Below are positions 11,945 to 20,111 of a stretch of DNA of 33,150 nucleotides, one piece after another. The notes below the pieces were generated by a model. It was not told the origin of the DNA, did not search any database, and worked only from the letters and a program-made list of their open reading frames with translations. Position 1 is the stretch's first letter. Each line of letters opens with the position of its first letter. Both the position numbers and the translations under genes were made by a program. This stretch comes from Nemertoderma westbladi (lineage: Eukaryota > Xenacoelomorpha > Nemertodermatida > Nemertodermatidae). The stretch lies in contig JAUCBJ010002529.1 of the NCBI GenBank assembly GCA_032718475.1, positions 1-33,150 on the forward strand, given 5' to 3'.

Positions 11945-12118
11945 ACTAGGCCTACTCTACGCACCGTACTGTCAGACTGTAGTTGTAGTACCAGTATGCA
12001 GTAGGGCAGTTAGGCTGTGAGTGCAGCGAGGACTAGGCCTACTCTACACACCGTACTGTCAGACTGTAGTTGTAGTACCAGTATGCAGTAGGGCAGTTAG
12101 GCTGTGAGTGCAGTAAGG
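11941..12118. repeat. Two-copy 87-bp tandem duplication
   Basis: GAGGACTAGGCCTACTCTAC starts at 11941 and again at 12028. The 87 bp that follow are nearly identical between copies, through GTAGGGCAGTTAGGCTGTGA and GTGCAG. A third, partial echo (CAGTAAGGCAGTAAGG) leads into the reading frame at 12150. It is a recent duplication immediately upstream of the PWWP-like frame. Confidence 0.9.
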
Positions 12119-12149
12119 CAGTAAGGTGGAAGTTAGGAAGTTCATTCAT

Positions 12150-12553
12150 ATGATTCATTCGAGTTCTGAGGAGTCAGACGATGAGTCTGGAGATGGGATC
12201 TCCTCCTCTGATGCTGAGAACGAGCAACGCGGATCTGATTCATCTGATGATCTCTCTCCGGAAGATTCGTCTGCAGAGAACGATAGCGGGTCCCTTGTTT
12301 GGGCGAAAATGTCGAAGAAGGATAACCCATGGCCAGCGCGTATACTGGTATAGTCGCACCTAACGCACATTTTCCTAAACCCACTAAAGGGAAATTTGGG
12401 GGCGAATACAAATATGTATACTTTTTCGGAACCAAAAATTTTTCATGGGTGAAGAATACCCCGGAATATATTCTCCCTTATATTGAGTATAAAGACAAGT
12501 TCTCTGTGCGTAAGGCCAATATCCCCTTAATGCCAATTTTATATTGGCACTAA
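12150..12553 (+). pseudogene. Degenerate PWWP-domain reading frame, frameshifted
   Basis: From an ATG at 12150 the frame reads an acidic serine-rich tract (SSSEESDDESGDG, SSDDLSPEDSSAEND) and then SLVWAKMSKKDNPWPARILV, which is the start of a PWWP domain (LVWAKxxxxPxWPAxI). The frame ends at a stop at 12351. The rest of the domain continues in another frame: APNAHFPKPTKGKFGG, then YVYFFGTKNFSWVKNTPEY and ILPYIEYKDKF, ending at a stop at 12551. PWWP domains read methylated histone H3K36 and DNA; the FFGT...WV...PY pattern resembles GLYR1/HDGF-type PWWPs. A net frameshift near 12350 means it is broken, or that a base is in error. It lies inside a transposon-like region, so it is either a captured host fragment or the N-terminus of a decayed element protein. 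It has no partner exons I can identify. Confidence 0.6.
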
Positions 12554-13080
12554 GCGAAATACAAAACAATGAATAATTATCATTGATTTTTAGGTGAACA
12601 ACAAATGTATATCGTTGTTTAAAGTACATATTAAAGTATATATTATATATATATACGGTTCCCGTTATATATATATACCTTATAATATATACCTACCCAT
12701 TATTGTACCATCAACAGGTTTTTAAACAATATTTTTTATTTGTATAATAATTTCAATTATTTTTTGCCGGTATTATATATTTTTAATTATTTTTTTTATT
12801 TATATTTGTACCTATATTATACATCTATATCGTCTTATTTTTATATTTTCTAAATTGAATCATAAGCCATTTTGAAACCCATTAGGCCATTTCGTGCTCA
12901 TGTGCTCATTTCGTGCTCATTTCGTGCCCTTGATTAGTATAGTTTACCTCTATAACGGGGGATATATATAAATTGCCAGTGAGTTTGTTTTTGCTGCTCA
13001 TATAAATGGGAGGAATTCAGGTTATTAAACAACGATATATATATATCTACATAAATATAGTGCTACTTGATTGTGTTTAA
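12554..13080. other. AT-rich unassigned sequence
   Basis: This stretch is very AT-rich with TATATA runs. It includes a loose inverted pair around CCCGTTATATATATA (12661) and TATAACGGGGGATATATATA (12951), and three copies of the word ATTTCGTGC (12888-12928). I see no coding frame or RNA gene. Confidence 0.4.
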
Positions 13081-13082
13081 TT

Positions 13083-13375
13083 ATGTTGTGTTTCTTCCAT
13101 AGCTGTTTTCTATAGCATTTGTGTTTCCATAGGTAATTTGAAATCTGCATATGTTCAATCTTTCTATAATAAAACTGCCCAACGTCTGTGAAAAAAGTCT
13201 GTGTTATTGTGTTTAATTATGTCACCTATATAATTGTGTTGTGTTTCCATAGCTGTTTTCTACAGCATTTGTGTTTCCACAGGTGTTTTCTATAGCATAG
13301 GTAATTTGATATGTGCATATGTTCAATCTTTCTATAATCAAACTGCCAAACGTCTGTGAAAAAAGTCTGTGTTAT
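13083..13375. repeat. Two-copy ~150-bp tandem repeat
   Basis: A unit beginning TGTTGTGTTTC...CCATAGCTGTTTTC and ending AACGTCTGTGAAAAAAGTCTGTGTTATT occurs at about 13083-13207 and 13235-13375. The second copy has an internal duplication of the TTTTCTATAGCA segment. Its 3' end (GTTATTCAAG) leads directly into the ~105-bp array, so the array probably grew from this edge. Confidence 0.8.
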
Positions 13376-14451
13376 TCAAGAAAAATGCCATTTTTTATAT
13401 TCAAACTGCCACTTTTATTCAAGCAACTTGCATTCTTTTATCAAACAAGAGGATCTCGTCCAAATAGCAAGTCCGTGTTATTCAAGAAAAATGCCATTTT
13501 TTATATTCAAACTGCCACTTTTATTCAAGCAACTTGCATTCTTTTATCAAACAAGAGGATCTCGTTCAAATAGAGTCCGTGTTATTCAAGAAAAATGCCA
13601 TTTTTTATATTAAACTGCCACTTTTATTCAAGCAACTTGCATTCTTTTATCAAACAAGAGGATCTCGTCCAAATAGCAAGTCCGTGTTATTCAAGAAAAA
13701 TGCCATTTTTTATATTCAAACTGCCACTTTTATTCAAGCAACTTGCATTCTTTTATCAAACAAGAGGATCTCGTCCAAATAGCAAGTCCGTGTTATTCAA
13801 GAAAAATGCCATTTTTTATATTCAAACTGCCACTTTTATTCAAGCAACTTGCATTCTTTTATCAAACAAGAGGATCTCGTCCAAATAGCAAGTCCGTGTT
13901 ATTCAAGAAAAATGCCATTTTTTATATTAAACTGCCACTTTTATTCAAGCAACATGCATTCTTTTATCAAACAAGAGGATCTCGTCCAAATAGCAAGTCC
14001 GTGTTATTCAAGAAAAATGCCATTTTTTATATTAAACTGCCACTTTTATTCAAGCAACATGCATTATTTTATCAAACAAGAGGATCTCGTCCAAATAGCA
14101 AGTCCGTGTTATTCAAGAAAAATGCCATTTTTTATATTAAACTGCCACTTTTATTCAAGCAACTTGCATTCTTTTATCAAACAAGAGGATCTCGTCCAAA
14201 TAGAAAGTCCGTGTTATTCAAGAAAAATGCCATTTTTTATATTAAACTGCCACTTTTATTCAAGCAACATGCATTCTTTTATCAAACAAGAGGATCTCGT
14301 CCAAATAGCAAGTCCGTGTTATTCAAGAAAAATGCCATTTTTTATATTAAACTGCCACTTTTATTCAAGCAACATGCATTCTTTTATCAAACAAGAGGAT
14401 CTCGTCCAAATAGCAAGTCCGTGTTATTCAAGAAAAATGCCATTTTTTATA
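13372..14451. repeat. ~105-bp tandem array, about 10 units, split by a piggyBac insertion
   Basis: Units of 104-106 bp run GTTATTCAAGAAAAATGCCA, then AAACTGCCACTTTTATTC, then GAGGATCTCGTCCAAATAG. The word GAGGATCTCGT(C/T)C marks ten units before 14451. One more unit follows the piggyBac element, from about 16113 to 16200, with the same phase. Early units read ATATTCAAACTGCC and later ones ATATTAAACTGCC; the latter contain the TTAA used by the insertion. Overlapping reading frames (repeated CYSRKMPFFIFKLPLLFKQ) are a by-product of the repeat and are not genes. Confidence 0.97.
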
Positions 14452-14455
14452 TTAA

Positions 14456-16112
14456 CCCTTTCGATCCCAAAGTACCATATATGGGCACCAACATTTAGGG
14501 TATAAATTGCATTCAAAGAAACTTTAAATTCAGGGACTATTGCATTTAATTAGAAAAAAAAATACATGGATTTGCTCAAAACGTAATTTTACAGTACTGC
14601 CATTGCCAACAATTCCCCGATATTGGCTACTTCATAATAGCTGTTCTTGGCAATATTTTTCCTGAAATATTGACAGTTCCCAATCACTACAATGGATGGT
14701 ACACCTCTTGAAAAAAATATGAGCAAATTGGCTGACATCTCCACTAACATTTCCAACCAATAACAATAGGCCATTACCAAATCACTGAATGAGCTAATTA
14801 GTTTAAACAGGTGGGCATATATGGGCCACCGGGCATGTACAGTATGATTAGATTTTTTTATACTTCTGCTCTACAGCACTATATTGCAGTATTGCCATTC
14901 TGTGTTACTGTAATATTCAGCAATTAAGTACAGTAGGATGGTAAATGGCCTAGTACCTTGTTAGCTCGGGCGCCGGACTGTGTAGTGTAACGAACATTCA
15001 ACAATGATGTCTGATAGATGATAGGCCTATCTTGGTACACCGCCATTTGCTGGTACTGACCGGTATGTTTTACAGAGCTATCTATTTCATCAGTTAGGTA
15101 GGTCTATAGTAATATTGGAGGTAGGCCTACCTACACCCACCCTGTAGGGTGTTGCTCTCTGGTTGGGCAGATATACCGCTACAGTGTAGCGTAACAATAC
15201 AGCAATATAATATATATATAATAGAAGAGTCTTCTTGTGGGCACTAAATGTAGCAACAGTAAATGCATGGTTGCATTATAAGAAGGACGCAAAGAACGAC
15301 ACAACCCGTTTGTTGAAATCCAAAAAAATGGATTTGTTGTCCTTTACAGAAGCCATATCAACATCTTTGCTTTTCCTCGATAAGATGCCGCCATCGCTGG
15401 TGAGGAAGCGAGGCCGTCCAGGAGGAGACTCTGCTACCTCTAGTCCAGCACCAAGTGTTTCGGGGGCGTTTGTGGGATTTGAGACTGATAGAGCTGTAGA
15501 GTGTCAACTCCACGTCACCATAGGTCGAATGCCCCTTCTCCTGCCATGGATATACGGCATGATATAATTGCCCATTTCCCTGGGATGGTCCCAGTATCTG
15601 ATCGACAGCGCTGCCGTCACTGCGGCATGAACTCACAGATATCATGCCTTAAATGCTCTATCTTCCTGTGTATACGACACGACCGGATCGAAACTGCTTT
15701 CTAGACTACCATTGTATAGGGTATGATTGAACTGTATTATTGAACTCTGGTATGATTATTGATTATGTGAATTATTGCCTAATACTATGAATTAGGTGAA
15801 CTAAAAAATAATACATACACATACCAACGAACCAACAACATGCATAGAATCTAGTAATTGTTATATTGTTATCAATATTTCAATATTTTTATTATTAATT
15901 AAACAAGGAAATGCATTTTTCACGAATTTTTTAATTTAAATAAATTTACCCCAAGATCCCGTTGTACCATATATGGAACGTCTCTAAACTGAATGAAGAT
16001 AATATGAACATTATTTAATTTTCATCTTACTAGTTCATTTGTATCCCAATTAAGGTATTTTGACAAAAAAATATTTTTATTTACCACAGAAATTAATTCG
16101 GGATCGAAAGGG
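14456..16112 (+). mobile_element. Decayed piggyBac-family element nested in the ~105-bp array
   Basis: The ends form a perfect 13-bp inverted repeat, CCCTTTCGATCCC at 14456-14468 and its reverse complement at 16100-16112. Each end is flanked by TTAA (14452-14455 and 16113-16116). Restoring one TTAA reconstitutes the interrupted repeat unit ATATTAAACTGCC, which proves insertion. TTAA target sites and CCC-starting ends are the hallmark of piggyBac. The element retains only the C-terminal part of a transposase (see 15205-15704), with no catalytic core upstream. CCATATATGG-like words occur inside both ends (14470 and 15968), probably as subterminal repeats. Confidence 0.93.
15205..15704 (+). pseudogene. 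piggyBac transposase remnant (C-terminal helix and cysteine-rich domain)
   Basis: The plus strand reads RRVFLWALNVATVNAWLHYK, the conserved segment just after the catalytic core of piggyBac transposases (compare FFxLLDVALVNAWxLY). The frame continues through FTEAISTSLLF, RKRGRPGGDSATSS and toward a stop at 15567. The cysteine-rich DNA-binding tail is in another frame: RQRCRHCGMNSQISCLKC, then SIFLCIRHD, ending at 15704. A frameshift near 15470-15510 therefore separates the two parts. No DDD catalytic residues are visible upstream in any frame I read. The protein would have cut and pasted the element at TTAA sites; this copy is internally deleted and dead. Confidence 0.85.
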
Positions 16113-16116
16113 TTAA

Positions 16117-16821
16117 ACTGCCACTTTTATTCAAGCAACTTGCATTCTTTTATCAAACAAGAGGATCTCGTCCAAATAGAAAGTCCGTGTTATTCAAGAA
16201 AAAGGCCATCTTATAAAAATTAAACAACCACTTATTAATTTTATAACTGCAGGTTTGATAAGCCCAATAAGTGTTATTTGAAATTTTTTAACCGCCGGTT
16301 TTCCAAAAAAGCGCCTCGTTCTGGTGTTGCACTTTAAGCGCAACTTTTTTGGAAAACCGGTGGTTTTTTAGTAAAAAAACGCCAGTTACTTCTTTCAGTG
16401 TAGCTAACTAGCTTGTTTTTACAAAAACTATAGATGTAAAAATTTAATAATTTTATTTTAAGAAAATCACTGAAATTTTATTTTATTTTCTATAAAGTTA
16501 TCTCTAGCTATTACACCATGTCCTGAAATAAAGAATCGATATTCAGGTATACCTGCCCACCCAAAAAAATGGCATATTACATGCGCATGGGAAAATAAAG
16601 TAGAACTTTTTTTCACTATTCTCGTTTTTTTCCCATGTAATACCTATAATTATATTCTTAAATTGGTACTTCTTTGTTGCTCAATTATTAGTTTTGATTT
16701 ATTTAATAAAAGATTACAATACGATACAGCTCACTTCAATAATTGACAAATTAGAACTCACTGATCGCTGCATTCACAATACCGTTGTGGGCTGCATTTA
16801 ATATATTTAATGTAATCTTAC
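16117..16821. other. Right end of the CACTG element and intron flank
   Basis: 16117-16200 is the last, truncated unit of the ~105-bp array. 16287-16371 is a strong hairpin: AACCGCCGGTTTTCCAAAAA pairs with TTTTTTGGAAAACCGGTGGTT around a short loop. The CACTG element ends at 16400. From 16403 to 16821 the sequence is AT-rich intron with no feature beyond the 5' splice site at 16821 (minus strand). A loose inverted pair involving ATGGGAAAA (16587) and TTTTCCCAT (16628) is also present. Confidence 0.6.
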
Positions 16822-17084
16822 CTCCCATACGCACTGGGAAATGTTGCAATATAGTCTTCGTCGTAGTCAAGTAAGGTAATACATCCCTGGCCGATATTAT
16901 GAACTCCTATTGACAACCCCAGGAACTTTGACTTGGTGTAGATATGAGCTTGTACTTGTATTTTGTTGACGATATTTTCTGCGTAGAAGGCGGATATGGG
17001 CGGGTGGTGTGAGACCTGTTCGGCTACGAAGGCGAGGTCGCTGTCTGCGCACCAAGGCACCGGACCAGTAGCCAATGACGGAGA
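16822..17084 (-). CDS. OSBPL9: ORP9-like gene, internal exon 4 (EQVSHHPP signature)
   Basis: This exon carries the oxysterol-binding-protein signature EQVSHHPP. Seen: acceptor TTACATTTACAG|TCT (phase 0) and donor GGGAG|GTAAGATT bound 263 nt, read as [57 protein letters not shown], and then [20 protein letters not shown] and SAYG. Known of the family: the two histidines bind the PI4P phosphates, and [18 protein letters not shown] followed by LDYDE is diagnostic of ORP9. The last codon is split (AG|); the first base of the exon at 6610 completes arginine, giving YGR as in other ORPs. Upstream of the acceptor a run of 15 G on the plus strand (17120-17134) forms a C-tract on the transcript. The next intron is about 10.2 kb and full of transposons. 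Confidence 0.95.
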
Positions 17085-17150
17085 CTGTAAATGTAAAACT
17101 AATGGTAAACTATTGGATTGGGGGGGGGGGGGGGTAGACCTAATGTTTAA

Positions 17151-18212
17151 CCCTTTCGGTACCATGGCACATACGTCTGTTCCATGTTCCATGGGTATTG
17201 CGCCATGACACACACGTCTGTTCCATGACATTTATTTGATTTCTAAGAAGGGAAAATGATGCTGGACTCTGCTGGACTGCTGAAAGTACATGCTTCTATA
17301 TGTTAGCGGCGCATTTCAGCTTGTATCTACTGTAATTTAACTACGGTCGGCCTACTGCAGACCTGCTTACAGACTGCCAGACTTTAGCAATAACAGAATA
17401 AGGCAGTACTGCAGTAAGGTACGCCTAAACTGACTAAACAGCCTAAACAAAAAAGCCTAAACAAACTGACCGACAGACAGTCTGGATAGGGCCAAAAGTA
17501 AAAACTGACAACGGAAATGAAATCCTTGACCAGGAAAACCCCCATAGAGAGAATTTTAATTAGCTAATGTGATTCCTTATATTTTTGACGGACAGACAGA
17601 CCGACAGACAGTCTGGATAGGGTTAAAAGTGAAAACTCACAGCGGCAATGAAATCCTTAACCAGGAAAACCCTCATAGAGAGAATTTTAATTAGCTAATG
17701 TGATTCCTTATATTTTTGACGGACAGACAGACCGACAGACAGACAGTCTGGATAGGGTCAAAAGTGAAAACTGACAGTGGAAATGAAATACTTGACCAGG
17801 AAAACCCCCATAGAGAGAATTTTAATTAGCTAATGTGATTCCTTATATTTTTGACGGACAGACAGACCGACAGACAGTCTGGATAGGGTTAAAAGTGAAA
17901 ACTCACAGCGGCAATGAAATCCTTGACCAGGAAAACCCTCATAGAGAGAATTTTAATTAGCTAATGTGATTCCTTATATTTTTGACGGACAGACAGACCG
18001 ACAGACAGTCTGGATAGGGTCAAAGGTAAAAACTGACAGCGGAAATGAAATCCTTGACCAGGAAAACCCCCATAGCGAGAATGTTAGTAGATTTTATTCT
18101 TTCTAAAGTCTTGACAGACAAACTGACAGAAAGACTGACAGACTTCAGAAATTCATTAATTAGAGTTGGGCACTTGGGGGTTTGAATAATTTCCAGTTAG
18201 GTACCGAAAGGG
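17151..18212. mobile_element. piggyBac-like non-autonomous element (1.06 kb) with internal 131-bp array
   Basis: A perfect 13-bp inverted repeat, CCCTTTCGGTACC at 17151-17163 and reversed at 18200-18212, is flanked on both sides by TTAA (17147-17150 and 18213-18216). The ends differ from those of the 14456-16112 piggyBac at only two positions (GATCCC versus GGTACC), so they probably belong to one family. The interior carries no transposase. It has a short direct repeat (CACGTCTGTTCCATG-like words at 17173 and 17212) and about five units of a 131-bp repeat. The element lies within the intron 17085-19941, about 60 bp from the acceptor. Confidence 0.9.
17455..18110. repeat. 131-bp tandem array, about 5 units
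   Basis: The word CAGTCTGGATAGGG starts successive units near 17478, 17609, 17744, 17875 and 18006 (periods 131, 135, 131, 131). Units contain GACAGACAGACCGACAG, then GGAAATGAAATCCTTGACC, then TTAATTAGCTAATGTGATTC. One unit has an extra GACA. A diverged relative (GACAGA runs, GGAAATGAAATCAGCGACC and AAAACCCCC) is found at about 29530-29700, outside any array, suggesting a dispersed family. Confidence 0.95.
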
Positions 18213-18249
18213 TTAAAATACAAAGTCACAAATTGAACGTTCTAGTGGA

Positions 18250-19941
18250 ATTCTTCCTACTCCAACACACTGCCTATATTGGTACGAGTTCCTTACCCGG
18301 TCTTCCTACTCCAACACACTGTCTATATTGGTACGAGATCCTTACCCGGTCTTCCTACTCCAACACACTGCCTATATTGGTACGAGTTCCATACCCGGTC
18401 TTCCTACTCCAACACACTGCCTATATTGGTACGAGTTCCTTACCCGGTCTTCCTACTCCAACACACTGCCTATATTGGTACGAGTTCCTTACCCGGTCTT
18501 CCTACTCCAACACACTGCCTATATTGGTACGAGTTCCTTACCCGGTCTTCCTACTCCAACACACTGCCTATATTGGTACGAGTTCCTTACCCGGTCTTCC
18601 TACTCCAACACACTGCCTATATTGGTACGAGTTCCTTACCCGGTCTTCCTACTCCAACACACTGCCTATATTGGTACGAGTTCCTTACCCGGTCTTCCTA
18701 CTCCAACACACTGCCTATATTGGTACGAGTTCCTTACCCGGTCTTCCTACTCCAACACACTGCCTATATTGGTACGAGTTCCTTACCCGGTCTTCCTACT
18801 CCAACACACTGCCTATATTGGTACGAGTTCCTTACCCGGTCTTCCTACTCCAACACACTGCCTATATTGGTACGAGTTCCTTACCCGGTCTTCCTACTCC
18901 AACACACTGCCTATATTGGTACGAGTTCGTTACCCGGTCTTCCTACTCCAACACACTGCCTATATTGGTACGAGTTCCTTACCCGGTCTTCCTACTCCAA
19001 CACACTGTCTATATTGGTACGAGTTCCTTACCCGGTCTTCCTACTCCAACACACTGCCTATATTGGTACGAGTTCCTTACCCGGTCTTCCTACTCCAACA
19101 CACTGCCTATATTGGTACGAGTTCCTTTCCCGGTCTTCCTACTCCAACACACTGCCTATATTGGTACGAGTTCCTTAACCGGTCTTCCTACTCCAACACA
19201 CTGTCTATATTGGTACGAGTTCCTTACCCGGTCTTCCTACTCCAACACACTGCCTATATTGGTACGAGTTCCTTACCCAGTCTTCCTACTCCAACACACT
19301 GCCTATATTGGTACGAGTTCCTTAACCGGTCTTCCTACTCCAACACACTGTCTATATTGGTACGAGTTCCTTACCCGGTCTTCCTACTCCAACACACTGC
19401 CTATATTGGTACGAGTTCCTTACCCGGTCTTCCTACTCCAACACACTGCCTATATTGGTACGAGTTCCTTACCCGGTCTTCCTACTCCAACACACTGCCT
19501 ATATTGGTACGAGTTCGTTACCCGGTCTTCCTACTCCAACACACTGCCTATATTGGTACGAGTTCCTTACCCGGTCTTCCTACTCCAACACACTGTCTAT
19601 ATTGGTACGAGTTCCTTACCCGGTCTTCCTACTCCAACACACTGCCTATATTGGTACGAGTTCCTTACCCGGTCTTCCTACTCCAACACAATACCTATAT
19701 TGGTACGAGTTCCTTACCCGGTCTTCCTACTCCAACACACTGCCTATATTGGTACGAGTTCCTTACCCGGTCTTCCTACTCCAACACACTGCCTATATTG
19801 GTACGAGTTCCTTACCCGGTCTTCCTACTCCAACACACTGCCTATATTGGTACGAGTTCCTTACCCGGTCTTCCTACTCCAACACACTGTCTATATTGGC
19901 ACGAGTTCCTTACCCGTTCCTTACCGGTACGAGTTCCTTAC
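18250..19941. repeat. 49-bp tandem array (about 34 units) derived from a 5' splice site
   Basis: The 49-bp unit contains, on the plus strand, TTCCTACTCCAACACACTG, then CCTATATTGGTACGAG and TTCCTTACCCGGTC. Read on the transcript (minus) strand each unit contains CCGG|GTAAGGAACTCG, the same sequence as the functional donor of the exon at 19942. The array begins exactly at that donor: between 19941 and about 19900 there are two shortened copies (GGTAAGGAACG, GGGTAAGGAACTCG), then regular units to about 18250. Point variants (CGTTACCC, CCTTAACC, CTGTCTATATT) recur in blocks of several units. All three plus-strand frames are open because the unit lacks stops; these are not genes. Confidence 0.97.
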
Positions 19942-20107
19942 CCGGTTTTGCGTTCCTGGCAGGTTCCACCAGCATTGGAATGTTTCACCGAGTATGGGAT
20001 TATAAGGTTTCTTAGCAACCGGGGATTTCCGACCTGCGTGGAATGACGACAAATACCAACGAACCGTCGCCATAAATCGCTCCTTTGGAGTCGAACATTG
20101 GGCGATT
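19942..20107 (-). CDS. OSBPL9: ORP9-like gene, internal exon 3 (ORD core, KPYNPILGE)
   Basis: This exon encodes the part of the ORD that contains the family hallmark [10 protein letters not shown]. Seen: acceptor TTCGTTTAG|AATCGCC and donor CCGG|GTAAGG bound 166 nt, read as [32 protein letters not shown] and [20 protein letters not shown]. Known of the family: the lysine and asparagine of KPYNPILGE contact the PI4P headgroup or sterol, and WYLSxFHAGRK is typical of ORP9/10/11. Entry phase (+1 base) and exit phase (0) match the exons on both sides. The exon sits between two minisatellites: the 42-bp array begins within about 10-20 bp of its acceptor, and the 49-bp array starts at its donor and repeats the donor sequence. 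It is therefore a small coding island between two large arrays. Confidence 0.93.
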
Positions 20108-20111
20108 CTAA

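Larger units (their letters stand above)
10068..16400. mobile_element. Composite CACTG-ended inverted-repeat element (6.3 kb) with nested insertions
   Basis: The left end, CACTGAAAAAAGTATCTGCC at 10068, is matched by the reverse complement of the right end, CACTGAAAGAAGTAACTGGC, ending at 16400 (3 mismatches in 20). TA flanks both ends (10066-10067 and 16401-16402), as expected of a TA target duplication. CACTG termini occur in EnSpm/CACTA-like elements and TA duplications in Tc1/mariner-like ones; no transposase is visible, so the class is undecided. The interior is rich in AAGTGCCAC/GTGGCACTT words, contains several families of direct repeats, a PWWP-like degenerate frame, a ~105-bp array and a nested piggyBac element. 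These ends may belong to one element or to two related copies that captured intervening DNA. Confidence 0.55.

Noticed and set aside
12142-12435. Minus-strand frames opposite the PWWP-like sequence
   Set aside because: They are shadows of the plus-strand acidic serine-rich and PWWP coding, with no family resemblance of their own.
13313-14505. Overlapping plus-strand frames with KMPFFIFKLPLLFKQ repeats
   Set aside because: They are a by-product of the ~105-bp array. Frames switch from unit to unit according to one-base indels, with no selection for a single frame.
18182-20046. Several long plus-strand frames (up to about 600 codons) in the 49-bp array
   Set aside because: The unit is stop-free, so all three frames stay open. 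They are antisense to the ORP9 intron and even run over the exon at 19942-20107 on the wrong strand.
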